From the NCBI GenBank assembly GCA_030560485.1, contig JAKTTS010000108.1, positions 1 to 35,700 on the forward strand: 35,700 nucleotides of DNA, in the 5' to 3' direction. The notes beneath the pieces are model-generated. The model worked only from the letters and a program-made list of their open reading frames with translations, was not told the DNA's origin and did no database searches. The stretch is from Ascoidea tarda (nom. inval.). Its lineage: Eukaryota > Ascomycota > Saccharomycetes > Ascoideales > Ascoideaceae. Shown piece by piece: positions 9,069 to 18,926 of this stretch. A program made the translations under genes and the position numbers. Within the stretch, counting starts at the first letter, position 1. Each line of letters starts with the position of its first letter.

Positions 9069-11102
9069 ATGAGTTTACTTTCAACTAAAAGTATACTTGG
9101 GAATAGCGGTTTAATCAGAGCGTCTTTTGTTAGAAGACTACGAGTTCAGAGAAGATTGTATGGATATTTGTTTGTAAAAAAAGTGGAAAAAATGTCAGTT
9201 GAGGAATTAAAAGACCATCCAGTGGATAATAATAAAAAGAGAACCACATCCAACCCATCAAGATCAAACTCTCCTGTTGGAAAAAGGATACACATCATTG
9301 AAAATTTTTCAGGCAATCACATTAATAAAGATAATAATAATGCCAATAATGAAGATAACATTAGTGTTAATAATAAAACCAAAAACACTCAAATAGACAG
9401 TGCTTCGAATGAAGCAAAAAAACCAAGGCAAGAATTGAAAAAAAAAAGCAAATCAAAAAGAAAATATCGAGCTAAAAAAGTAGAATCTACATCACCTATT
9501 GGAGTTTTACAACTCGAGATTGACGAATTAATCAATAAAAATGATATCGATAAATCATTAATTTTAACTGATGTAAATAAAATTTTAAATGATTCTGATT
9601 TGGCCACGAAATTCAACAGGGTTGTCGAAAACGTCAAGGTATTAGAATTAACCTCAAATGGTGATGGGTTAGCCTTAATCAATAATCCAGAAATTGAAAA
9701 CAGGTTTCAAGTCGTTTTAATTCCTTTTGCTTTACCTGGTGAAATTGTTAATATTAGAATATTTAAAACACATCCTTTATATTGCGAGTCTGATCTATTA
9801 AAAATTGTTGAGCCCTCAAAAATAAGAAATGATTCTCTAATCAATTGCAAATATTTTGGAAGATGTTCAGGTTGTCAATACCAGCAGCTAGATTATAACT
9901 CCCAACTAATATTCAAAAAAAATACTATTGAAAATGCTTACAAATTTTTTGCTAAAAATTTAATAGCAAATAACAAAATCCCTAAAATTGATGATACAAT
10001 TGGATCACCTTTACAATACTTTTATAGAACAAAATTGACCCCTCATTATGATATCCCAAGGAAATTTAATCCAGAGACATCTCCTGTGCCTACATTAGGT
10101 TTTGGATCCAAAGGTAGACCAGAATTTAGAGAAACTGCTGGAGGTAATTTTCCAATTTTGGATATTGAAGAATGTTCAATTGGAACTGAAATCATAAATA
10201 TAGGAATGAAAAATGAACGACAGAATTTTAAGAAAATATATAAAACAAAGAGAAAAGGCGGCACTATTTTGTTAAGAGAAAATACGAGAGTCTTACCGAA
10301 TGAATTGGTACAAGAAATCAAGAATAATGAGAATAACAAAAATAATGAAAGTAATGAAAGCAATGAAAGTAATAATCTAAAGTTTACTGATTTTTTAAAT
10401 CAAGAAAATGGTTCAAAAGATCTTTCTAATGAAAACTTGTCTTATACTATATCCAAAAATGAAGTTTCAAATCAACACTTGATTAAAAGTTGTACAACAG
10501 ATACAAGACAAATTGTAACTGAGAACATTGATGGGTTTGTTTTCAATTTTTCTGCAGGAGAATTCTTTCAAAACAATAACTCCATATTACCGTTAGTCAC
10601 TGGATATGTTCGTAATAATCTAAAAATAAAGAATAACAACACAGAGGAAAATTATCTTATAGATGCATATTGTGGATCTGGGCTATTCAGTATAACTGCT
10701 TCAAAAGACGTTAAAAGGGTGATTGGAGTTGAGGTTTCCAAAGACAGCGTGAAGTTTGCAGAAAAGAATGCCCAAATGAACAATATCAAAAATACCTTAT
10801 TTATAGCAGGAAAAGCAGAAAAAATATTTGCATCTGTTGATACCCCATCCAAACAGACATCTGTAATTCTTGATCCTCCAAGAAAAGGTTGTGATGAATT
10901 ATTTTTGAATCAATTATCAGATTATAATCCGGTCAAAATTATTTATATTTCTTGCAATGTTCATTCTCAAGCCAGGGATATCGAATTTTTCATCAACAAT
11001 ACTACAAATGGGAAAAACTATGTTGTTGAGAGTATAAGAGGGTTCGATTTCTTTCCCCAAACGCATCATGTTGAAAGTGTTGCTATTTTAGTTTTAAAAT
11101 AG
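9069..11102 (+). CDS. TRM2: tRNA (uracil-5-)-methyltransferase
   Basis: The product has 677 residues, close to the S. cerevisiae protein (about 639). This family makes 5-methyluridine at position 54 of tRNA using S-adenosylmethionine. A Lys/Asn-rich N-terminus is followed by a TRAM-like domain (about 190-250). A cysteine cluster at C260-C266-C269 (CKYFGRCSGC) resembles the iron-sulfur motif of the RlmD/TrmA class. The Rossmann methylase has DAYCGSGLFSI (C535), LDPPRKGC (D602) and the nucleophile motif SCNVHSQARD (C629). An Asn/Ser/Glu-rich insertion lies near residues 418-436. The first ATG begins a basic stretch (MSLLSTKSILGNSGLIRASF) like a mitochondrial targeting signal. A second in-frame ATG at 9192 (M42) would give a shorter form, so dual localisation is possible. 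Confidence 0.93.
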   Translation: MSLLSTKSILGNSGLIRASFVRRLRVQRRLYGYLFVKKVEKMSVEELKDHPVDNNKKRTTSNPSRSNSPVGKRIHIIENFSGNHINKDNNNANNEDNISVNNKTKNTQIDSASNEAKKPRQELKKKSKSKRKYRAKKVESTSPIGVLQLEIDELINKNDIDKSLILTDVNKILNDSDLATKFNRVVENVKVLELTSNGDGLALINNPEIENRFQVVLIPFALPGEIVNIRIFKTHPLYCESDLLKIVEPSKIRNDSLINCKYFGRCSGCQYQQLDYNSQLIFKKNTIENAYKFFAKNLIANNKIPKIDDTIGSPLQYFYRTKLTPHYDIPRKFNPETSPVPTLGFGSKGRPEFRETAGGNFPILDIEECSIGTEIINIGMKNERQNFKKIYKTKRKGGTILLRENTRVLPNELVQEIKNNENNKNNESNESNESNNLKFTDFLNQENGSKDLSNENLSYTISKNEVSNQHLIKSCTTDTRQIVTENIDGFVFNFSAGEFFQNNNSILPLVTGYVRNNLKIKNNNTEENYLIDAYCGSGLFSITASKDVKRVIGVEVSKDSVKFAEKNAQMNNIKNTLFIAGKAEKIFASVDTPSKQTSVILDPPRKGCDELFLNQLSDYNPVKIIYISCNVHSQARDIEFFINNTTNGKNYVVESIRGFDFFPQTHHVESVAILVLK

Positions 11103-11272
11103 AATCGGGTTTCTTGTTTTGGTAAAATACATCTTTTCATTTTTATTTTCATTTTCATTTTCATTTTCTTGTTTGTTTTTATCTTGATTCTTTTTTTCAT
11201 TTTCAACCATTGTAATATACTTTTCGTTTCTTATCTTATCTTATCTTGTCTTGTATTCATTTTTTTATATTT

Positions 11273-11313
11273 TGTGGCATAGCTCACATCAGAGGTTCGA
11301 ACCCCGTCCACAA
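11273..11313 (+). pseudogene. Possible truncated tRNA remnant
   Basis: TGTGG at the left pairs with CCACA at the right. TAGCTCA at 11280-11286 matches the start of a tRNA D-arm (A box), and GGTTCGAACCCC at 11294-11305 is a perfect B-box core with T-loop. The whole is only about 41 bases, so the anticodon arm and most of the D-arm are absent. The T-stem pairs poorly and no T-run terminator follows. It looks like the relic of a tRNA gene with an internal deletion, or a chance match. No isotype can be given. Confidence 0.3.
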
Positions 11314-11443
11314 TCAAAACCTCACCACGCGGACAATGCGTGGTTTACTCTATGGTTATGTGCGATGTATTAGCAGTCACATCATCAACCTCAAACGGAT
11401 GCTGTTCTTCCTAGATGGAAAACGAACTTTTGCGCTGTATGTG

Positions 11444-11449
11444 CACGTG
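11444..11449. promoter_or_regulatory. CACGTG element upstream of RPS21
   Basis: Palindromic GCACGTGC core about 130 bases before the RPS21 ATG, the strongest form of the element shared by several promoters here. In Candida albicans Cbf1 is known to act at ribosomal-protein genes; use here is inference. Confidence 0.5.
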
Positions 11450-11580
11450 CATTTCCAGTCTTGATGGAGCTTTTTGAGCTTTTGGAGAGCATGCGAAGCG
11501 TGAAGAGTTGACTGTTAGCTCATTATCTACCAAGAGTGTATAATATTTTTTAATACAATAAAATATACAAATAATTCAAA

Positions 11581-12417
11581 ATGGAAAACGATAAAGGCCA
11601 ACTCGTATGTATTCAGGAACCTATGAATTTGCTTCACATTAAAGATTTTGGCCTCTGGGTTTTATAAACGTTTAAATGTATTCCAAGATATAGTAAAAAT
11701 TAGTTTTATATCTAATGTCAAACTGAATTTAAATTGGTTTGGGATTTTCATTTTTGATAAAATATTCCAAAATAAATAATAATTATATTTAAAAGAAAAC
11801 TATTTTTAAGAAGATTATTTTATTGAAAAACATCAAAGACCAGAAAGATTTATTTTTCTATAAAGCGATTAATTCATGAAATTTCAAAGAAACTTAAAAA
11901 TCAAAAAACGTTTTATTTATTTTTATTTCTATAATATCCACCTTTTATTTTAAAATAAAAAATAGCAAAAAACAGCAAAAAATAGCAACAAAAAAAATTT
12001 TATTTAATGTAATTTAATGAATTATAGAAATGTATAATTTTGCTCAATTTTTAGGGAAAATAAAAAATATTTTGTTACATTTAATTCTAAAAATCTTTTT
12101 TGTCTATTTAAAGTATTGATTGCAATTGAAATGATTTTGCAATGTGAAAAAGTCATGAAACTAACAATTCAATTTAGGTTGAACTTTATATCCCACGTAA
12201 ATGTTCTGCTACTAATCGTATCATCAAAGCTAAAGATCACTCTTCAGTTCAAATCAACATTGCTAATGTTGATGAAAATGGACACATTATTCCAAACTCC
12301 AATACTACTTATGCTTTATGTGGTTTTATCAGAGCCAATGGTGAAGCTGATGATTCATTAAATCGTTTATGTCAAAGAGATGGTTTATTGAAGAATGTTT
12401 GGTCTTACTCTCATTAA
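11581..12417 (+). CDS. RPS21: 40S ribosomal protein eS21 (intron-containing)
   Basis: Exon 1 (11581-11604) encodes MENDKGQL, and exon 2 (12178-12417) continues [14 protein letters not shown] to WSYSH and a TAA stop. The spliced product is 87 residues, the same length as yeast eS21, and matches it nearly residue for residue, which fixes both the start and the splice sites. The protein is a cytoplasmic 40S subunit component needed for small-subunit maturation. The intron after codon 8 sits at the position I recall for the S. cerevisiae RPS21 genes, so it is probably ancestral. No CTG codon is present. Expression is expected to be high and co-regulated with other ribosomal-protein genes. Confidence 0.96.
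11605..12177 (+). other. RPS21: RPS21 spliceosomal intron
   Basis: The intron is 573 bases with 5' site GTATGT, a branch-point-like CTAAC at about 12161-12165 and 3' site TTTAG. It is very AT-rich. The branch-to-acceptor distance is only about 13 bases, which is short. Large introns in ribosomal-protein genes are typical of budding yeasts. Confidence 0.93.
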
Positions 12418-12793
12418 TTTTTTTTTAGTAATAAATTTATTTTTAATATAAACTTACTTTAATAAAAAAAGTTTTTTTGAAACTGTGTTTTAATGTAAAG
12501 ACTTGATATTATTGGAATTGAAATTATTTTAGTATTAATAGTATTTTTATTAAGATATTTATGTTGTACAGTATAAATTTTGTAGAATAAAATACATAAG
12601 CACGTGCTCTGATAAAGATAACATATAAGATATCCGATTAACTGATCGTTTTCTATATTTTTCCTAAAACTTATTTCAAACTTTCAATACTATTCCTTTG
12701 ATTGATAACAGTTTCATTGCTTCGATTACTAGGTGATTCTCTAATTTTAAAAGTTTATTGATTATATTTGATACAAATGCTATAAACGCTGAA
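12418..12793 (+). promoter_or_regulatory. Spacer and promoter before the DUF1746-like gene
   Basis: AT-rich spacer holding the presumed 3' end of RPS21 and the promoter of the next gene. It has a CACGTG palindrome at 12601-12606 in GCACGTGC context, about 190 bases before the chosen ATG. Nothing else is evident. Confidence 0.5.
12601..12606. promoter_or_regulatory. CACGTG element upstream of the DUF1746-like gene
   Basis: Palindromic GCACGTGC at 12600-12607, the same extended form as before RPS21 and the thioredoxin-PITH gene. Confidence 0.45.
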
Positions 12794-13669
12794 ATGATGC
12801 CTGGTTCATTTCCTGGTGTGCTGGTAAATGATAATTTGCCTTCAGATCCATTTTTGCGGCAACAGCAGCAACAACATCAACAACAACAAATAGATACAAT
12901 TAACAATTCTGGCTCATTTGATTTTGAAGAAACTTTGAGATTAATCAAATCATTGAAGAAAAGAAGAAAAATATTATTAAATCATTTAGATTCAAACTTG
13001 GATCTCCTATCATTTTGTTTCATTGCTATAGTCTTTCTCTACGATACAAGTGCTTTCAAGTTAATTTTCAGATTGCTCATAAATTTTGTGGTACTAAAAG
13101 AAAAAATTTTGATAACAATAAACGATATATCAAAAGAGCAGTCATTTGCATTTAATTTAATTTTATTATCCAATTTATATTGCTTTATTTATCCTATTTT
13201 TTATGACTTGCCGATACCATTGCCTGATTTAGATGAAAATAATAATTATTTATATGGTCATTATACTTTCCAATTAATTGGGCAAATATCAATTCGTTCC
13301 AAGTGGTATCTTTTAATTTATGAAAGCATTATATTTATTTTGCAATGTTTTTTATTCTATATTCGGTTTATTGTTAACCCCCGAAAAAAGAGTAATGTTG
13401 AAGGTGAAGGCGAAGTGGATGGTAATAATGGTACAAGTAATACAGAGACCAACAGCAGTCGGAATAATGATTTGAGTCGATCGTTAGCACTAAATAATCT
13501 GCTACATGATATTAACGATCTTAAAAATGAATACTTTCAAAATATAACTGTCTTGCAGATCAATGTCCAGGAAATTATAAATCTAATGGTTCCTGACAGC
13601 TCCAATGAACAGGGTGGACATCACAGAGAAGGAGGATCAAGAAATATTTCATATGGGGCAATCGCTTGA
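12794..13669 (+). CDS. Multi-span membrane protein, DUF1746-like (Dsc4/Vld1-type candidate)
   Basis: From the first in-frame ATG the product has 291 residues. It begins with a Gln-rich segment (about 25-33). A basic helix (LKKRRKILLNHLDSNLDLL) then leads into hydrophobic segments at about residues 70-100 (LLSFCFIAIVFLYD), 120-145 (LLSNLYCFIYPIFYDLP) and 170-195 (LLIYESIIFILQCFLFYIRF). The tail is hydrophilic with a possible short amphipathic helix. The run of basic helix, hydrophobic pair and aromatic-rich third segment resembles fungal DUF1746 proteins. S. pombe Dsc4, a subunit of the Golgi Dsc ubiquitin-ligase complex, belongs to that family. The assignment rests on remembered pattern, not alignment. 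The open frame extends 36 bases upstream without ATG. Confidence 0.5.
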   Translation: MMPGSFPGVLVNDNLPSDPFLRQQQQQHQQQQIDTINNSGSFDFEETLRLIKSLKKRRKILLNHLDSNLDLLSFCFIAIVFLYDTSAFKLIFRLLINFVVLKEKILITINDISKEQSFAFNLILLSNLYCFIYPIFYDLPIPLPDLDENNNYLYGHYTFQLIGQISIRSKWYLLIYESIIFILQCFLFYIRFIVNPRKKSNVEGEGEVDGNNGTSNTETNSSRNNDLSRSLALNNLLHDINDLKNEYFQNITVLQINVQEIINLMVPDSSNEQGGHHREGGSRNISYGAIA

Positions 13670-13765
13670 CATTGAATGAAGCTGGTCTTGGTTGTGGTTG
13701 TTTTGTTCCTGTTGGTGGATTTGGTGCGCAAAATACGTGGTTCCCCCAGGCGGTCTCCTTCTATG

Positions 13766-13771
13766 CACGTG
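13766..13771. promoter_or_regulatory. CACGTG element upstream of the thioredoxin-PITH gene
   Basis: GCACGTGC at 13765-13772, about 140 bases before the ATG at 13914, inside a short GC-richer stretch that separates two AT-rich genes. Confidence 0.5.
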
Positions 13772-13913
13772 CTCTGTCGGTCCGAGTTGTTTCGCCATCA
13801 ACAACCATAGCTGAGCAGAGATTTGTTCAACGTATCCTTGTAATATACATCTTTTTGTTTTTAAATTGAAAGTGTAGTTGTATCGTACCGAGAACTAGTA
13901 GTAGTGGAAGAAA

Positions 13914-14957
13914 ATGGCAGGAAATATTTGTATGGTTAATGGCGAGGCAGAGTTTGAAAAGTATTTAAATTCAAACGAATTGGTGGCAATGTATTTTAAA
14001 GCTACATGGTGTGGACCATGCAAATTCATCAAGCCATTTATCGAGCAATTTGGTGAGAGTTATAAAAACATTCAAATTTGCAAAGTAGACCTTGATACAA
14101 ATAAGCAATTAGCATCCAAATATATGATTACAAGTGTCCCAAACTTTTTATTTTTTCATAAAAAGAATAAAGTCAACCAAATTACTGGGGCAAATCCTCA
14201 AGAATTAAATTCATATTTTGCGACATTCAGTCAATTGAGCCCAAATGCCGTGAGAAGTGGTGACATAAATTCAAGAGCCAGGGGATCAAGCAAAAACTCA
14301 GTTATAAGAGAAGCTGATAAATTAGGATTAATTCCAAAGGGTTTTGAAGTGTTAAATGACTCGATTGATTTTTCAAATTTTGAAGCTTTGAATGTCTTAG
14401 CATTGGTCAAGAATAAATCGAAAGTTAGAAACCTATTGAAATTGGTTGACGACAACAAAGAAGTGAAATATTCTAGCGTTATTTCTGATGCAGATTCGCA
14501 AATAAATATGTTTATTCCTTTCCAAAACATATCGAAAATTCATTCGGTGTTGGTCAGATTCAAACCAATATCCAAAACTATTGAGGAATCAAATGAGGGG
14601 GATGAGTTAGAAGATTTGGAATATGATGAATTGCAAAAACCTAAACAATTGAAAATATGGAACAACTTGCCCAACATGTTATCCTTTGAAGATGCGGATT
14701 CCTTGACCAATTTTCAGCATCTGGAAGAGCTAAATGAAGACAAGTGGATCAAAGTCATTGGGGATGATGAAGAAACAGAAGAGTGGTATGTTGTCAAACT
14801 CAAATACGTCAAATTTCAGAATTGTAAGTCACTCAATGTTTTTATCGATGGTGAAGATGAGGATAACCACACTCTGTTGGACAAGATTTTGATAGTGGGC
14901 GTAAATGGGGAGACCAGACAGCAAGGAACCATCAGCAAGATCAGCGAGGAAGAGTAG
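13914..14957 (+). CDS. TXL1: Thioredoxin-like protein with PITH domain (TXNL1/Txl1 type)
   Basis: The product has 347 residues in two domains. The N-terminal thioredoxin fold (about 1-105) has the redox motif ATWCGPCK with C33 and C36, and the cis-proline region ITSVPNFLFF. After a linker, a PITH domain (about 140-340) begins near LNDSIDFSNFEALNVL and includes MFIPFQNISKIHSVLVRF and VKLKYVKFQNCKSLNVFIDG. Human TXNL1 and S. pombe Txl1 have this architecture and associate with the 26S proteasome as a redox-active cofactor. Two CTG codons (270 and 321) fall at positions that do not reveal how CTG is read. The start is the only early ATG and sits directly before the thioredoxin fold. I recall no S. 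cerevisiae counterpart. Confidence 0.9.
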   Translation: MAGNICMVNGEAEFEKYLNSNELVAMYFKATWCGPCKFIKPFIEQFGESYKNIQICKVDLDTNKQLASKYMITSVPNFLFFHKKNKVNQITGANPQELNSYFATFSQLSPNAVRSGDINSRARGSSKNSVIREADKLGLIPKGFEVLNDSIDFSNFEALNVLALVKNKSKVRNLLKLVDDNKEVKYSSVISDADSQINMFIPFQNISKIHSVLVRFKPISKTIEESNEGDELEDLEYDELQKPKQLKIWNNLPNMLSFEDADSLTNFQHLEELNEDKWIKVIGDDEETEEWYVVKLKYVKFQNCKSLNVFIDGEDEDNHTLLDKILIVGVNGETRQQGTISKISEEE

Positions 14958-16178
14958 ACACGCATGGAGTTCTTGATAAAGCATTGATTTGGTTTAAGTA
15001 GTTTTCATTCTATTGCACAACCAGACCCCAATTGGTCTTTCTTGGTGTCTGTTCTATAGAAACATGCAAAATAAATACCAGTTTAATTTGCACGCAGAAA
15101 CTCGCATACACATGCATTAGGAGTCGTTAATTACAAGCAGTTTATTTACGGTTGTCGAGGGTATTCCGACCATCCCATTTCGCTCCAACATCCTTTGCTC
15201 ATGAGCAGGATTTGTTGCTTGTGCTGCTCGAAATATGAGAAATACTGCTTTCTTCGCTTTATTTGGGAATTTTTACAAAATTTGGCTTCAAAATGTTTGT
15301 TCAAAAAGCAGTCCAGAGATATTTCAATATATTGCCCTCAAAATACGGTCTTTCTTTGCAAAATTTTGTGATGGCTTTTTTCTAGCTCGTGAGATCTAAT
15401 TATCTGTTTGCAAATTTTATCGTGTAGAAACAAAAATATATCCTGCTTTATTTGTCCAGTTTGTGCTGGTACTGAATTTTCAAGTACGATTCAGATTATT
15501 TTGTGAAGATTGATTACAAGGCCCAATTAAAAGCACAATAATAAAACCTCCATAACTTTATACATCTAGGAACTGCTCCATTATAACTCAAACTGTCAAA
15601 TTGTCAAATTTCTGGATTACCAGATAAATCTTGAATCAAGTGACAAAAACGCCATAATGAAGACATGGAATATTTGACCAAATTTCCAAAATCAATCAGG
15701 AGAGCAGTTCGATCAAAGCCGTATTCTAAAATCTTTAATAGTTTGTATAAGACACATTATTTGGATTTGGAATGTTGCAAAAGACAAAGAATAGACAATA
15801 TTCCAACACACCTCAAGACTATTTCAATTTCGTGAGAAAACTTTATATATTTTCAGACTGAGCAATTGTAAATATAAAACTAGTAAAAGCATACTCAATA
15901 GACATAAAATCCAACGCAAAATAGATACAAGTGTGCAATCGAATATAACTGCCAATTTGATCTCGATCTATTGTGATTGTGACGAGAATGAAGACCTTCT
16001 TCTGCCGATTGTATTCTTCACGCCCAAAGCAATAATCGCAATGCTCAAAATATCTCCAGTAGCAGTATTAAACTGTCACAGAAATCAATATTCTCTAATA
16101 AGATATATTTCACTTTTCTCTGCTGCACTTGCAGTTCCTTTTTTAAAAATGTCCATAAATCTGTTGACCAGAACAAGC

Positions 16179-16207
16179 ATAGAGAAAAAAGCATAGAGAA
16201 AAAAGCA
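16179..16207. repeat. Short tandem repeat in the gene-poor region
   Basis: Two adjacent copies of AGCATAGAGAAAAA (14 bases), followed by a partial third. Too short to suggest more than slippage. Confidence 0.7.
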
Positions 16208-18429
16208 CACACAATCGTTTTTTAATGGTGGTTTTTTCTCACTTTAGCCATCAAATTAAGGAAAATAAAACAAAAAACACTAGTTTGATAACAATTTCGA
16301 TGCCACCGAATTGATTTATGCTTTTAAGAATATATCTCAATACAGAACTGTGCTATTTGTTAATAATATGTCACTCTAAAGCCAATATCAGCTATTTTAG
16401 AAAAATTTTGCCTAAAAACATGGGCTCCTTCACTTCATTTTTTTGTCAGCTGAATGAATAATATGTGTTTTATTTTCTTTGATGCTACCATATTATCTCA
16501 AACAGTTGCTGCTGTTCAATAGAATGTATTTTTTGTTAAATACTGAACATTCGGGCTTATAAATACTAGCAAATTTTTTTATCAAATGGAAATAATTTTG
16601 ATTACTTGCTGCTGATATTAAAAAACAATCTCAAATTCAATCTTAAGCCCAATTTCAAGTTCAAATTATTGTTGATTTGTTTTAAGTCATTGTCTTGATG
16701 TTTACCAAGAAAAAATTCAATTTCATATTGATAGTAACAACCAATTTAGGAATAATTTTTGTGACACTATTATTTATTATTTACTTCAGAAAAATTATTC
16801 TGTTTTGATTAAAAAATTTATTTTTTTTAATTTCTTTAACTTTTCTATTTTAAAAACAAAAAATCACTTACGAGGTAGAATTAATTCATAATAGCTGGTT
16901 CCAAGGGTTGCATTTCTCCAAACTCCAAAAATTTAATAAAAATAATACTTTTACGGTAATGATTGTTAATTATTAAGAATAACACCCATTTTTAATTTGG
17001 ATATTTTTGCTTTTTGATATGGATACACAATAATTTGTTGGATTTTATGAATAGTGCCTTTATACGATTGGCCATTAACTAAAACAAGATTAGGATTCAA
17101 TTTATTATATATCATGACTCCATTCAATTTTTCAAAATATAATTAAAGTTCTAATCTGCAAATTCTCAATGTTTTACCTATTCAATCGATAAGATTCTAG
17201 TTTAGTATCATATCAACAATGATTATCATATCAATAATAATTATCATAATAACACCCACAAGTATGAACTCAAAAAGCCAAAGTACCTGAAAAAACCAAG
17301 AAATTGGTTGAAGGTGGTTTTGGTATATTATTGAAAAATTTTTTTTTCAAGTTAATATCATTTGATGAATTAACTAAACCCATTGAAATTCTTCAACAAT
17401 CCGGTTAAAGTGGACTATTGAAATGATTAACTGAAACCATATCTTTTACCATAAGGCATATATTATGATGAATTCTGCCACCTAGCGAGAACTAAAAATC
17501 TCTTTGATTTATCAATACCTATTTTATTTTGCTAAGCTAAATAAAGTTGTTTAGCAAAATCTTTTGTCATTGGCATCAACTTGGGTAATCTAAGGTTAAC
17601 AATAGTTGATATGGATTTTTCAATTTATTAGTGCTTGATATATAAGCTGTTTTTTATCTTAATTCTTGATGAACCAGATGGAATAAACAAAAAAAAACAC
17701 CAAAGTTTACAAATCAATGGTGGTTTTGGCCACTGGTGGAGTAATCTAAGCATATTTTGTAATTTAGCAGTGAGACTTTGAAAATAATTTTTGGTTGTTT
17801 ATTGAAGCTAGAATGTTTATGGAGAATTTGAATGTAAAATGGGTGATTACTTTGAAGTGTCAGATTAAGCACTTTAATATCCATTTTATATGCCAAAGTC
17901 ACTTCTATTGATCTAGCTGCGAAGTGCTTTTGTATCCAAATTGATATTATTTTATTTAAAGTGGGTCAGAAAAGATATTTATTCATGTTTTTTTCATGCA
18001 AATTTAGCAATTGATTAAATTTTTTGCTTTTTTTTCATTTGGATTTAAGCAGGTTAAATATACTAAAATTTTTTTGGTTTTCAATCACAGTGCCAACTAA
18101 AAATAAATTAAATAAAATTTTTGAGCTAGTTTTTATTAATCAACTTTTGTGAAATACTTTATTTTGATTAATTTCTTTAAGTTTGTTTTGTTGATTCAGC
18201 TTTTTTGGACCTATCATTTAAAATTATTGTTGACACACTCATTTCAGAGAAAGTCTGTTTTTTTTTACTTGCCTCATAAAATTGTATTTGGGATATTTTA
18301 CATGTTTTATAATTATTTTGGGGTGTTATTATTAATTGGAAATTACTGAAGTAATCAATTCAATAAGAACTATTTCACTGAAACTTAATTAGGAAGAACC
18401 TATTTATACGAGGTTTATTTATGCAAAAC

Positions 18430-18458
18430 TTATTAATTTACAGGTTATTAATTTACAG
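18430..18458. repeat. Short direct repeat in the gene-poor region
   Basis: TTATTAATTTACAG occurs at 18430-18443 and again at 18445-18458, separated by one base. Function unknown. Confidence 0.7.
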
Positions 18459-18926
18459 ATTATTTATCTAGGGTTTATCTTGTTTTTCTGTTGCAGTTTA
18501 TGGACAAGAAAACTGATATAGATTTTGTACTTTGCTTATCAATAATTTGGTTATGGTGATTAGGATAATCGGATTTATTGTATTTAATCAAATGATATTA
18601 GAAAATTCATTCTCTTATGAGATTTTAGAATTCAAAGCTAAAGGCAAATATTTTTGTTGGACTAGCAATTAAATTTTCTCAAGTTTTTTTTTGATTAATT
18701 AATTTTCTTTGCCTTAGAAAAAGAAAAACAAATACGTAAACCAGAAGTGAAACATTTTAACAAATAAAAGGCATAGATATTTTTATTTGTTTTTTTAAAT
18801 TTTTTCTATGATAGTTCAAATGGTTTTAAATTTCCTCTTATTTGTTTTATCTATAAATATTGCAAAACCTTCCCTTTTTTTATATTGAATTGCACCAAAC
18901 TATTTCTAACCATTCATTATTCAAAG

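Larger units (their letters stand above)
11103..11580 (+). promoter_or_regulatory. RPS21 upstream region with CACGTG site and repeats
   Basis: The space between the TRM2 stop and the RPS21 start holds an ATTTTC-type repeat (about 11140-11175), a CTTAT-type repeat (11230-11255), a tRNA-like remnant (listed separately) and a CACGTG palindrome at 11444-11449 in perfect GCACGTGC context, about 130 bases before the ATG. The middle part is GC-richer than the surrounding genes. No gene is apparent. Confidence 0.55.

Noticed and set aside
13666-13869. 67-codon ORF between the DUF1746-like and thioredoxin-PITH genes
   Set aside because: Starts within the previous gene's end without a proper ATG and lies in GC-richer promoter sequence.
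15196-15207. TGCTCATGAGCA palindrome with partly matching flanks
   Set aside because: Only 12 bases, expected occasionally by chance; no associated gene or motif.
15933-16196. 87-codon ORF in the gene-poor region
   Set aside because: No protein-like pattern or recognisable motif; fits chance in a multi-kilobase non-coding region.
17270-17420. Stretch reading KKLVEGGFGILLKN and FDELTKPIEILQQSG, vaguely like the C-terminus of a zinc-type dehydrogenase
   Set aside because: Too short and interrupted by stops; two frames look equally coding-like, so I could not support a family.
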